Of a DNA stretch of 64,000 nucleotides, positions 24,507 to 35,410 are shown in pieces. A program made the position numbers and the translations under genes. Each line of letters begins with the position of its first letter. Position 1 is the first letter of the stretch. Location of the stretch: NCBI RefSeq assembly GCF_047511655.1, contig NC_133390.1, positions 115,734,083 through 115,798,082 on the forward strand. Reading direction: 5' to 3'. The stretch is from Castor canadensis (taxonomy: Eukaryota; Chordata; Mammalia; Rodentia; Castoridae). Under the pieces are notes generated by a model, which was given only the letters and a program-made list of their open reading frames with translations, had not been told where the DNA came from and did no database searches.

Positions 24507-27479
24507 AAGTGAGTGTTTCAAAATGTATATTTAGTCCAAATAGCATTAAATACTTTCAGAAAAGTTACACCTTAGTAGTAATTTTAGGAAGGTAATTATC
24601 CTAAATGATGTTAAAAAGAATATAAATCATAAACACTTTTACATTCAGCATATTCAACCACATATTTATATGTTTCTTATATTTTAAATCAAAATTGTGC
24701 CTTGTAGTAATGTCACATGTATTAGGTAACCTTTTGTTAATAATTTTCTATTTCTAAAATAGTGAACTAGATTTAATGAAGGAAAACTATCACCTGAGCC
24801 AAAAATATATTTCCATATTCATATTTGAATACCGATTATGGATGCTCTATTATCTTTTGAGTGTTTGTCTCAAACATTCTGTGTTGTTTAGTACTGAGGT
24901 TACAATGAGTTGGGGCTCAGATCCCCTAACGTGTGGCCCTTTGTCATGTTGACATCTGAGCTGGAGAAAACTGGAAGTCCTCTGAAGCAAGGTCTCTCCT
25001 GTGTCCGGCCTCCCCTTACTCTCCTGAAGTAAGTCAGAAACCAGAATTCCTCTTCCTCAAGGTCAGTCATAGAACCCAGAATTCCTCTCCATCAAAGCCA
25101 GCCATAACGCCTGGAAAGGTCACTCTCTCCCTTAAAGACTCTTCTTGTGTTTATGCAAATTCATATTACTATCTTTAGAAACTCCTTTTGCTGCTTTAAA
25201 GTCACAGAAAATTCACACTAAAAAACTATTGAAAAAATTCTAAATGAGTCCATAAATAGAAAAAGAAAACAGCTGATTAATACCAAATTCACTAACTTGG
25301 AAGTAGATGAATACCACACCACAAAACCTAATTCCAGTGGCAATATGAAAAGAGAGCCAATGGTCTGGACGTGGTATGATTTTGCAGGTGAGAGACGAGG
25401 CCCTGATTTAGGAAGTTAAGAGGTCCTTCAGAGATCCTTCTAAGTTTAAAAACTAAGACATGATAACTTCTGAGACACACCTTAGGTAAACAAGGAGATT
25501 CTCCCCACCACCAAAAAGAATGTTGGAGAAGAAATAAGGAATTCTCAGCAGATGCCCTCCAGTGAAGGAGGAGGAGGAGAAAGGGCTAGGATGGAGAGGA
25601 ATTGAAGGAATGAAAGGATTATCCTGTGCCAGGAGGGCCCAGCTGCTCCTGTAAATTATGCACTTGTCATGGGTCCAATCAGTAGGCTTCCTGATTTATT
25701 TCATTAAGGAGCACAGCAGGGGTGTAGACACAGAATACAGACAGGAGGGTGATTCAAGGTTGGAATGAGAAAAGGAGAATAGAACAAGAGTTTGGCTCAC
25801 TGAAGAGCTAGAAATGAGTTTTCACTAGTAACACCCAAAATATGAACCAACTTTAAATGAGTGAACATTTTATTAGATTTATAAATGATTCTGATGCTTC
25901 TAGTTTTGATTCTCATATAAAAGCTGGTGGGATGGGGTAGTCCCAATCAGCCTTCCTACAACAGGCAAACCCCAAACACCCTTTTGGAAATATATCTTGT
26001 TAACCAAAGAAAGCATCCAATGAGTCAACTATGTAGGAGAAGTAGTTTCATCCCTTGTCTATAAAAAAGTAAAATAAAACAGAGTAAAATTCAATAAAGA
26101 AATAGTTTTTAGTTGAAAAGATCCAAAATAGAAACTACATACGCTTCAGGTAGAGAAATAATCAGCTGCTTCTTGATATATTTTTCTCTTTGCAATGATA
26201 GAGTTTAGTAGAATCTCTCAGAGTCTTAGGTAAGTTTTGTTTTTCTTCACTGGTCTTTCAGCCTTAGTTTAGACATCTTGTACTGCAGCTAAGTATCTAT
26301 CTTATGTACTGCATAAAAGGGGACTCTGTAATGTCTACTTTGAGTCTCTTGGTGTAGTTTCTTGAACTTGAATATATATACAGACTGCCAGGTAGAATTT
26401 CCCTAACAGGCAGCTATGGCCTAGGGTGGGGGCCCAAGACTTTCCTTTGATTTCAATGATAAGTTATTGAGCAAAACTTTGAATGGCATGGTCCAGTTTC
26501 CTTTGACCTGGAAGAGAAAAGGATAGGCCAAGCAATTGACTTCAGGAACAGAGAAGAGAAGAGTGAACACTTCTCTTGGAAGGGGATATTGAGGCTGGGA
26601 GAATAGTCAACTAGTGAAATTATTATCTCTGGTGTAGGAGGCAATGTGACCATGGGAAGAGAAGAAAGGAGTATCAGGAAATTCAATGTGACAGACAAAC
26701 TCCAAAGTCTTGGTGATGGAGAATTGTTCCTGTAGCCACGCAGAATCTGTGGGAGTAAACAGTGTTCTCAGAATGATGAGAGCAGTGTTAGGAAGCCTAT
26801 TGCATTCTTCTGCCTGGTTTTTGTGGAGAGGTTGGTGCGTATTCACTGCCTGTATGCCCCTAGTAGAAATCTACGGGAAAGTGAAAAAACTGAATGAAGT
26901 GAATAAACAGAGAAGGGAAAAGGCAGAAAAATACTATTTTCTCATCTGTTGTGTCTTTACTAAGGACAAGAGGTGGAAAGTATAAAGCAAAGAAAGGAAA
27001 GAATCCATTTCTGCTAGGATAATAGCAGGTTTCCTTCAATCAAAGGTAAATTTTGAGGTTCTGCTTCCATCACAGAAAACAGCCCTAGGGCATGTAATTG
27101 CTACTGGGACCTTATTTATTAATTCAGTTGGGAGAAGCCCCAGGGACATATTTATAGTAATTCAAGTCCCTGGAAATAAGAAGTTTGACATGAGCTTTGA
27201 AGCAGCAGAGAAATTAAATTTGGTTTAGAGAATGAGTGCCCCAGGAGAAAACGGAAAGCAAGGCTGGAAAAACTTTGTGGTGATTGCATTAACCTCACAC
27301 AGATACAGCTCTGTTCATTCTGCTCAGGAATGAAATTGTGGCTCTAGGAAACACTACAGGTTACTTTAACAAGGTTCCATGCAAGAACATCATCACCAGT
27401 AAACATGACCGACTGGTGAAAGACAGGAATGGCAAGAGGAAGCTGAACTTAACTACTGGCAAAATGATGGTAGAGCAGT
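24507..27479. other. Unassigned sequence
   Basis: No gene recognised. A degenerate short tandem array lies at 25029-25108. Several frames of 60-91 codons lack any protein signature. Confidence 0.4.
25029..25108. repeat. Degenerate tandem repeat, unit about 33-35 bp
   Basis: Two full imperfect units share agtca..gaacc then cagaattcctct..atcaa and a gtc/gcc ending; a third partial unit (agccataa) follows. It may belong to an unrecognised LTR. Confidence 0.6.
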
Positions 27480-27765
27480 TCACATAATGGTGGATAGGAA
27501 ACAGCACAGAGGAGGAACCCGGGGAGGACCCAGGGCAAGACCTAGACCCAAAGGATACATACCCAGTGACCTTCGTCCAACCATGTCCTACTTCCTACTT
27601 TCACCATCTCCCAATAAAACCATCATGTTATTAATCTATCAGGGGATGAAACCATTCATTAAGTCACAGCCCTCATGATCTAATCATCTCTGGAAATGCC
27701 ATCACAAACACACAAGTGTTTTACTAATCTCCTAGGCCTTTCTTAATCCAATCAGGTTTGTGTGC
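27480..27765 (+). mobile_element. MaLR-type LTR remnant (3' part)
   Basis: Shares 'cagccctcatgatctaatca', then 'gttttactaatctcctaggc' and the 'aatccaatca' ending with the better preserved element at 28232-28658. Family inferred from the typical ERVL-MaLR layout. No coding content remains. Confidence 0.5.
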
Positions 27766-28231
27766 ATGTGTGTGATGAATCAGGATCAAAATGAAGGAAG
27801 GGGGACTTGTGGTTCTTCAATAAGAGAAATTGAAGGAGGATTGATTATCACATGGAACATCTAAAATGTGATTAGGAAAGCTGTGACTTACTTCCAGAAT
27901 GACAGCACGAAAGAGAAAGAATTCGGTTGTCGTCAGTTTTCATGATTTAGGAAGTAAAGATGTGATTATATTTTTAGAGAGGGGAGTGTCCTACTTAATG
28001 GAGTCAGTAGAACTTCTGTTGCAGACTTCCCTGACTGGATTGTTTTCTTGTATTGTTTATGGGAAACTATTAGGAGAAGCATGATAAAGAGATTCCCCAA
28101 TAATTTAAAAATGCATCTCATTTCTAATAAAAATGACTCAGGAAGTTATTCAAGGATAGGTTTATTGTAGGAAGAAAATAAATAGTGAAGACAACTCGTA
28201 CTTATGCATATAAGCTCACAAACACACACCC

Positions 28232-28658
28232 ATTATATTAGACTTCTGTCACTGTGACAAATACCTGAAAGAAATTTAAAAGAAGGAAAAATTTGTTTTG
28301 GTTCATGGTTTCAGAGGTTTAGGTCCATGGTTTCTGGGGCTGTGGTGAGGCATGATAGAGAAAAGTTGCCCACCTTATGGCAGCTAGGAGGCAGAGAGGA
28401 GTAACAGGAAGGGACCAGGGCCAACCTCTAACCTTTAAAGGCACACCGCATCCTCATTTCCTCTAACATCTTCCACTTCTGCTGGCTCCCAATAGATTAT
28501 TCAAATCTGGAATCATCAATGGATCTTACATTAATTTAGGTCAGAGCCCTCATCTAATCACCTCTGCAAACACCTTCATAGGCACCCAGAGATGTGCTTT
28601 ACTAATCTCGATGTGTCTCAATCCAAATCAAGCTGACAATCAAGATTAAGCTTCACAG
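28232..28658 (+). mobile_element. MaLR-type LTR remnant
   Basis: Starts attagacttctgtcactgtg and continues through tggttcatggtttcagagg, 'gtggtgaggcatga', 'ctcccaatagattattc' and 'tcagagccctcatctaatca'. This is the order of rodent MaLR LTRs that I know. It is the same family and orientation as 27480-27765 and 62800-63169. Confidence 0.55.
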
Positions 28659-28802
28659 CTGTGCACACACATGAACAAGATCCCATACTTTGCAGCAACC
28701 AACATTAACAGCTATTCATCCCAAGACTTTTCCCTTCAGTTATATTCATATGAATATATATTTACTTGTAAATTGGGCTCATATATGTTTGCATCATGCC
28801 TT

Positions 28803-28870
28803 CCTGCTAATTTATCTATCTCTTTATCTATCTATCAATCAATCATGTATCTATCTACCTACCTATCTTA
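28803..28870. repeat. (TATC/TACC)n microsatellite
   Basis: Imperfect tetranucleotide array with tatctatc, aatcaatc and taccta units. The overlapping 70-105 codon frames are repeat-driven. Confidence 0.9.
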
Positions 28871-31800
28871 CATTTTTTTTAAAGATGACAGACTACCAAT
28901 AATATCATTGAAAGTGAAAAGGAAAACTAAAGTGCACTGGTATCACTTCATGGGAAAGGCTGACACAATAACAGGCAGCTTGCTATGAAAGTACAGAAAA
29001 GCATGGTAAAGGGATGGAGAGAGTCCAGTTTTCTTAAAGAGTTATTGCACTGCATTGATGAAGCTCAGATTATGAATCTGAATAAGGCAAAGCAGAATTT
29101 TCTTTCTACTGAAGTATAAAGTTCTTTGTGACCCCTTAAGCTATCACAAAAACTTAATACCTCAATATTCTATGCTCAGAAGTTATTAGAGAAAAGTCCA
29201 CATGGCAGATGTCATGAATATGTCGTATGTTGATGTGGTTTAACATTATATTTTAAAAATTAAGCATAAGAGAATTAGCATACAATTACAAAAGGTAAGG
29301 CAATAATTATTTTGAATTCATTTAAAGGGCAACAATGAAATGATAAAGACAATAAAAAATAGAGGAACAGGTATTTAAAAAATACATCAATAACTTTTAC
29401 AAAACTTGTAATAAGTCACTAAACCAAAACAAAGAGCAAAACACCTTATTTATATGGAAAATATGAGAAAGACCCAAAGAGAAATTGGAAGTGAACATAA
29501 TGTGAACTTATAAATAGGTTTTTCTTGAAAATAGGACAAGCTAAATGGGGTAGCATATAATACTTCTTCACCGCCATCACCAAGGTAGTTATAAAAATAA
29601 TAGCAAACATTTTGTGCATATTCACCATATTGAGTCCACACAGCACTGTACATTTTCTTTAGTTTGTTAGGGGTAATGAAAAGATATTTTCTGCTGTATA
29701 GGGTTTTCTACAAATGGAGAAACAAATAGATGTAAACAGAAAATATAAGTGAAAACTAAAGCATTGAGGCAAAGACAGATCATAACTTAAAAAGACAAAT
29801 GGAGCAAATTAAACACAAGGGGATGTCAAAGAAAATCAGTACTCACAAATTAGAAGCTGTTAAGTTTGATGAGGAGGTCATGAAAACAAAACTCATCAAG
29901 GGACTGTAAGAAATAAAACTAGGGCAAAGCAGAGACACCATGCAGAAAGTTCTGTAAGACCCCCTCAAACTCCTAATTGAAACCAATGTAGGAAAGCATG
30001 GCAGGTAGCCAAAAGAAGCATGAGTGAGGATGAAGTACCACCTAATAGCGGATGCATTGCAGGAAAAAAATTGGGATCCAGAGGGCTGAGGTTAACTGGA
30101 AGTCACAGGGAAGAGCAGGCAAGATGGAGACTTAAATAAAAATCCATTGGATATTATTAAAAGGAAAAGAAAAGATCCAAAAAATCCTAATCATGGGGAT
30201 AAAGTCCTGCTTGGAGAGCAGAAATGTGGTGTCCTATAAATGAGTGGTGGAGATAGGAGGCTGTGCCAAGCAGAAAAAAACACATCGTAGAAAAGAGGAG
30301 GACGAAAGAGTTGAAGGGAAAAGAAAACATAAGAAATTGATTTTCAAAGCCATGCAAAGTGTTGGTTGGGTGCAGGGCAGTAAATGTGTACATAAGCAGT
30401 GCTTCTGACTGCCACTTAGGACAACAAATACATAAAGCCAAAATATTTCATATGGAAAATAAACATTAAAACTCAAATAGCACTTGTCTGCATTAAATAC
30501 TAGATTATAAGTGTATGAGATTCACTGTCTCAAGGTATTGAAGACAGAGGATTGTTGCAATGGCTTCCTTGCAGTCATACCAAATTAAGAACACTAAAAT
30601 GGGATCCATTGCTTCTCTCTGTTCTTTTTCCTCTGAGGCACAAAGCCACCTAAGATGGAATGACTATCTCTTGCTCTAGCTTATGTAAGCAGCTCAGTGC
30701 TATCCCTGTGATCCTTGCTCTTTCTCAGTAATGGAATCTCTATATTGCATATTTTTGTGCTTTTTAGCAGTTAAAGATATCAGGACTTCATAGTGTAAAA
30801 CTCTAAACGTGACACAAGTCTCCCTTGTATCCTCGGGAAGAGAGTGCCAACAATGATCTAATCTCCATTCTTACTCAATGATTCTTAAATGTTGCTTCTT
30901 TAAACAGCAATTTGAACTTCTAATATAGTTCATAACTCTTATGTCTCTTCTTCTATAAAACTATTATTTTAAATACAGACAGTTAATAAGATGAAGTATT
31001 TTAATATAAATTTAGATTACTTTTCATGAATGATACGGTAAATATTATGTAGAATTCAAAACCCTTGATACACAAGTTTATAAAAAGTGAATCAATGTTG
31101 GATTAGATTAGCCTTAGATTTCCTGCTGCCTGACAGTGGGCACTTGGCCTCTTCGTGCAGTTTCTCTGTCTGTAAATTGGGAGTATTCGTTTCTGTATCT
31201 ACCATTCTCTTGAGGTATTTTGAGAACTGTATAATGGACTTCCACTTTGTGCTATTTGGAAAAACAATGTTATGCAAATTTAAGGGAGTATTTTAAAAAC
31301 TACTTTGCAGCAAAGCTGTTTGGGTATTTGAGCTTCTATACCAAGTCAATTACGAGCTCTTTATATATAACATCTATGTTAAAAGAGTTCCCTAAATACT
31401 TGTTTTTACTATTTGCTATATAAATACTTAATAACATGGAATGTGGATTATTCTATTATAGTATACTTCTTTTGAATTAAAACAATAGAAAAAATATACC
31501 ATCTGAGTCTGTATATATAATAAAAGTAGTTTTCATTCTTCCTTTTTCCTACAATGGAACTTTAATCTGATTTTCTGTGCTCAAATAACTTATATTTTTC
31601 CCTGTTTAATGTTTATATCAAGGTTTTTTTTTATAATGGTCCGATGTGTTCCTTTCCAAACCCTAAACTTCTTTCAAGGCAATATAATTTTTTCTCCATG
31701 TATTTGGTAATATTCTGGCCTCTTGAACTTTCTCCATGATATTTACTACTTTCTCTTACCTTTTTGTCTTTTCAATTTTATTCATCCTTCAAACAAATGG

Positions 31801-31928
31801 ATGCAGTGGAAGAATAGGACTATACATGTGCTTATATGTGCTGTCCTCTATCAGTAATAATAAGAAAAATGTTCATTTTTATACATTTTGACTTGCCCAT
31901 AATATCCAAAGTCTTTATCTTCACAATT
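28871..31928. other. Unassigned AT-rich sequence
   Basis: A-rich stretches at about 29250-30480 could be very old LINE remnants, but I find no landmark phrase. Minus frames at 29446-29653 and 30187-30476 are low-complexity Phe/Leu/Ser and not convincing genes. Confidence 0.4.
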
Positions 31929-32128
31929 TTTTTTTTTTGGTGGGACAGGGGTTTGAACTCAGGGCATCTCCCTTGCAAAACAGGCACTCTACCACTTGAA
32001 CCATACCTCTAGTCCATTTTGTTTGGTTATTTTGGAGATAGGGTCTCATGAGCTATTTGAGATCCTCCCAATCTCAGCCTCCTAAGTAGCTAGGATTTTA
32101 GGCAGGAGTCATCAGCACCAAACCTTCA
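31929..32128 (-). mobile_element. Dimeric SINE
   Basis: A T-run then antisense ID 'ggggtttgaactcagggcat' with 'accacttgaaccatacctct', followed by the left monomer 'gatagggtctcatgagctat' and 'agcctcctaagtagctagga'. Confidence 0.88.
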
Positions 32129-32734
32129 TAAGATTGTTTTTAAATACCTAAACTCTCTTTTCTCCCACTTTTTCGGATATGAAGCCCCCTGCTTTATAAT
32201 CAGAAGCTCTGGGACACCCTTCAAGTGAAGCAGAAAAGGAAGAAAATAGCATATTACATACCTGCTTGCTTGTTTTGCTTTATATGCTAAATGACAGCTT
32301 TGCCAAATTCCCTCCCATCATTTTGGAGAAAAGTGGAAGCAAGTTTTTGCATGGATTCATTCCACTTCTTGCTCTTAATCCATGGAGTTTTGAAAACTAT
32401 TCTGCTGTGGATGCTGATAAACATCAGCATAGGTAGCATATGTTTCTTTTATTTTATGAGAAAATATATTAATTCATCCCACAGATATTTATTGAATACA
32501 GTAATACATAAGAACTTATAGTTTATATATTTTGAATTCTAACATACAATAACTATTTTTATTAAGATCCTAATGTTAATTTTTAAATAAAAATAAAATC
32601 TTCAATAACTTAAATTTATATAGTCATACGTGATAGTATAAAGAATAAGCATCGTGTATACAGAAGAGTATTGTAAAATATTTGAAAAGACAATCTGACT
32701 AGGCCTATAGCTATTAAAGGAAATAAATCAACAA
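32129..32734. other. Unassigned sequence
   Basis: AT-rich with no recognised feature. Confidence 0.4.
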
Positions 32735-33182
32735 TGAACAACTTTCCAAAACAGAGCAGACCAGACCCAAGATAGGTTTTCCAGTGAACTATACCAAACA
32801 TTTAAGGAAGAAATTATACCAAATCTCTATAATTACTTCCAAAAGATAGAAGGCAAGGAGTTCTTCCTATCTCATTCTGTGAGAGTTACCCAAATATGGA
32901 AATATGACAAAGATATTATAAGAAAAGACAATTGAGAGAAATATCCCTTGTGAATATAAATACAAAAACATCCTCAACAAAACAATAGCAAATAACTAAT
33001 GAGGTTTGTCACAGACATGCAAGAGTGGCTCAGCATACAAAATGAATAAATATAATCTATCACAGCCAACAGGCTAAAGAAGAAAAGGCACATGACATAT
33101 CAACGGATGCAGAAAAAGCATTTGACAAAATTCAACACCAATTCATGATAAAAACTCTTGTCAAATTTAGAATAAAGAAAAT

Positions 33183-33320
33183 AGTTTTCACTGTTGCTAA
33201 CAAAGATGGTTTTATTTCTTTCTTATCAATCTGTGTACCTTTTATTTCCTTGTCTTGGCTAGTTGTATTAGCAATGTGTTAATAGAACTACCTTTGTTAT
33301 AGGAAAATTGCTCTGGAACT
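33183..33320 (-). mobile_element. Inverted internal ORF2 segment inside the L1M
   Basis: Flanking L1M sequence reads in the sense direction on both sides, but this piece is ORF2 in reverse. Its reverse complement runs through 'ctagccaagacaaggaaata' and 'acagattgataagaaagaaa' toward the place where the FADD coding block belongs. The sense sequence expected here is missing, so an in-place inversion with small deletions explains it best. Confidence 0.55.
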
Positions 33321-33680
33321 AATTAGCAATTATAGCAAGATTGCAGAGACAAAGTAGAAGTCAATTGGTTTTACCGCAGACTCACAATGAACAAGTGAAA
33401 TTTGAAATTAAAACATAAGACTTCACTAAAATGAAATACTTAGCTATAAATCTAACAAAATATGTGCAAGACCTCTATGAAGAAAACTATGAAACTGATG
33501 AAAGAAATAAAAGGAACTAAATAAATGGAGAGAAGTTCCTTGTAAATGAGTAAGAAAATACAGGGTTGTTAATTTGCCAGTTCTTTATAACTCAATCTGT
33601 TGTTTCAATGCAATCCAAATCAAAATCCCAGCAAGTAATTCTGTGGATATCAACAATTTCTAATGTTTGTTTGTAAACCA

Positions 33681-33865
33681 GGTAGGGTGGTGCTCCTCTG
33701 TAATCCCGTCACATGGGAGGTGGAGGCAGGAGGACCAGGAGTTCCAGACCAGCATGAGTACATAGTGAGACTGTCAGAAAAAACAGAGAAAACCAATGAC
33801 TGGGGATGCAGCTCAGTGCTTGCCTAACATGTCCTGGATTTGACACACACACACACATATACAAG
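33681..33865 (+). mobile_element. B1-ID dimeric SINE inside the L1M
   Basis: B1-like 'gtggtgctcctctgtaatcc' with 'ggtggaggcaggaggaccag', then the ID head 'gactggggatgcagctcagt' and an (AC)n tail. L1 ORF2 similarity resumes after it. Older and more diverged than the SINEs at the right end of the window. Confidence 0.8.
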
Positions 33866-34269
33866 AACAAAGTCAGAGAATTGACATTACCCAACTTCAA
33901 GACTTATTATAAAGAACTTGTCATTAAAACAAACGTATTAGTGAAAGAACAGACAAGAAAATAGAGACGAGAAGTAGACTCACATAAATACAGTTAACTC
34001 ATCTTTGACAAAGAAGCAAAGGAGCAATGGATAGTCTTTCAACAAATACTGTTGAAGTAAATGATCTCACACACATACAAAAAAAAGAATATAGATATGG
34101 TCCTTAGAGAAACGAATCACAAACCTAACTGCAAAACACAAAACTATAAAACTTTTAGAAGTAACCTAGAAGAAAATCTAGACAGCTTTTACTATAGTGG
34201 TCACTTTTAAGATTCAACACCAAAAACTCAAGCCACAAAAGTAATTGATAATGTGAACTTCATTAAAAT

Positions 34270-34280
34270 TGAAAACTTCA
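34270..34280 (+). repeat. Target-site duplication, left of 7SL pseudogene
   Basis: tgaaaacttca, identical to 34449-34459 on the other side. Confidence 0.7.
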
Positions 34281-34448
34281 TGCCAGACATGAGTGGTGCA
34301 TACAGCTATAATCCCAGGAGCTCAGGGTTGCAGTGCATGGTGCTGGTAGGATGCACGCACTGAGCAGCACAAGTTGGAATTGTGCCTGTGAATTATCACT
34401 GCACCACAACCTGGACAACACAGTGAGAGCACTAACTCTTAAAGCAAC
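34281..34448 (+). pseudogene. 7SL RNA retropseudogene with internal deletion
   Basis: The 5' part follows 7SL RNA (SRP RNA) from gccagacatgagtggtgc through the '...gggttgcagtgcatggtgct' and 'gcacgcactgag' blocks. It then jumps to the 3' domain 'gtgcctgtgaattatcactg' and 'cctggacaacacagtgagag'. The segments corresponding to 'cgcactaagttcgg' and 'gcctgtgaatagcc' belong to 7SL RNA and not to B1 or Alu. Roughly the central S domain is missing. It is flanked by 11-bp duplications tgaaaacttca (34270-34280, 34449-34459), so it is a retroposed copy within the L1M, not a functional SRP RNA gene. Confidence 0.7.
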
Positions 34449-34459
34449 TGAAAACTTCA
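34449..34459 (+). repeat. Target-site duplication, right of 7SL pseudogene
   Basis: Second copy of tgaaaacttca. L1M 3' sequence continues after it. Confidence 0.7.
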
Positions 34460-35410
34460 GCAATGTGAGGAACCCTGCAAAGAGAGCAAGTGAAAAAAGC
34501 CAAGCCTGGGAGAAAGTATTTGCAAAATGCATCTGATAAAGAACTGTTATCCCCAAATTCACAAAAAACTCTTAAAACTCAACAATAAGAAAGCAAATAG
34601 TCCAATTTTAAAAATGAGCAAAATATATAAGAGATTTGTCACTACAAGATATCCAAATGTCAACTAGGCATATGAAAAGATATCTTTTCTATAATGTTAT
34701 AAAGACATTATTTACAATGTTATATTAAGACATTGTATCTTTATAAATTTCAAATCAAAACAAGATACCCCTTCACACCTACTAAAATGCCCCAAATGCA
34801 AAATACTGACAGTATCACTGCTGGTGAGCAAGTGGAACAACAGGAATTCGAATAATTACTCATCATTAAAAATAAAGCAACCATCTATCAAGCCAAGAAA
34901 AGACGTGGAGGCTCTTTAGATGCATGCTAATAAGTGAATGAAGCCAACCTGAAAAGTGTATACTCTGTATGATTTCAACTACCTGACATTTTGGAAAAGG
35001 AAAAACTAGAGGATGGTTAAAAAAAAAATTAGTGCTTACTGGGGGAGGGTAGGTAGGGGAAAGAGAGGGATGAATAGGCAGAGCACAGAGGATTTTTAGG
35101 AGGTTAAAATCTATTTCCTGTGGAACTATAATAGTGGGCATTCATCATTATAGATTTTTTTCAATGTCCTTCACCGAAACAGAGTGAACTTTAGTGTAAA
35201 GGATGTAATGATAATGATGTGTGTCAGTCTGTGTGGCTCTTCAAATGTAACAAATGTCTCCATTTTGCACCGCCATTTTGGTGCAGGATGTTGATAGTGA
35301 ATAAAGTTTTGTGCATGGAGAATGAGAAGGTATATGGCAACTCTCTGTACTTTATGCTCAATATTGTGAACCTGAAACCACTCTAAAAATCATTATCTTT
35401 AAAATTTGAG

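Larger units (their letters stand above)
32735..35410 (+). mobile_element. Ancient L1M element (ORF2 to 3' end), interrupted
   Basis: ORF2 landmarks run in order: 'ccagtgaactataccaaaca', 'gatgcagaaaaagcatttga' (reverse transcriptase region), ctatgaagaaaactatgaaac, 'caacttcaagacttattata', then a 3' UTR. It ends with 'ggcaactctctgtactttat' and 'ctgaaaccactctaaaaat', an L1M-type terminus. All frames are broken. It contains an inverted internal piece (33183-33320), a SINE (33681-33865) and a 7SL pseudogene (34281-34448). Confidence 0.8.

Noticed and set aside
27340-27480. Stretch that looked protein-like (a dense run of sense codons near 27400-27470)
   Set aside because: No recognisable protein, no long frame, and it directly abuts an LTR-like repeat; not enough to call a processed pseudogene.
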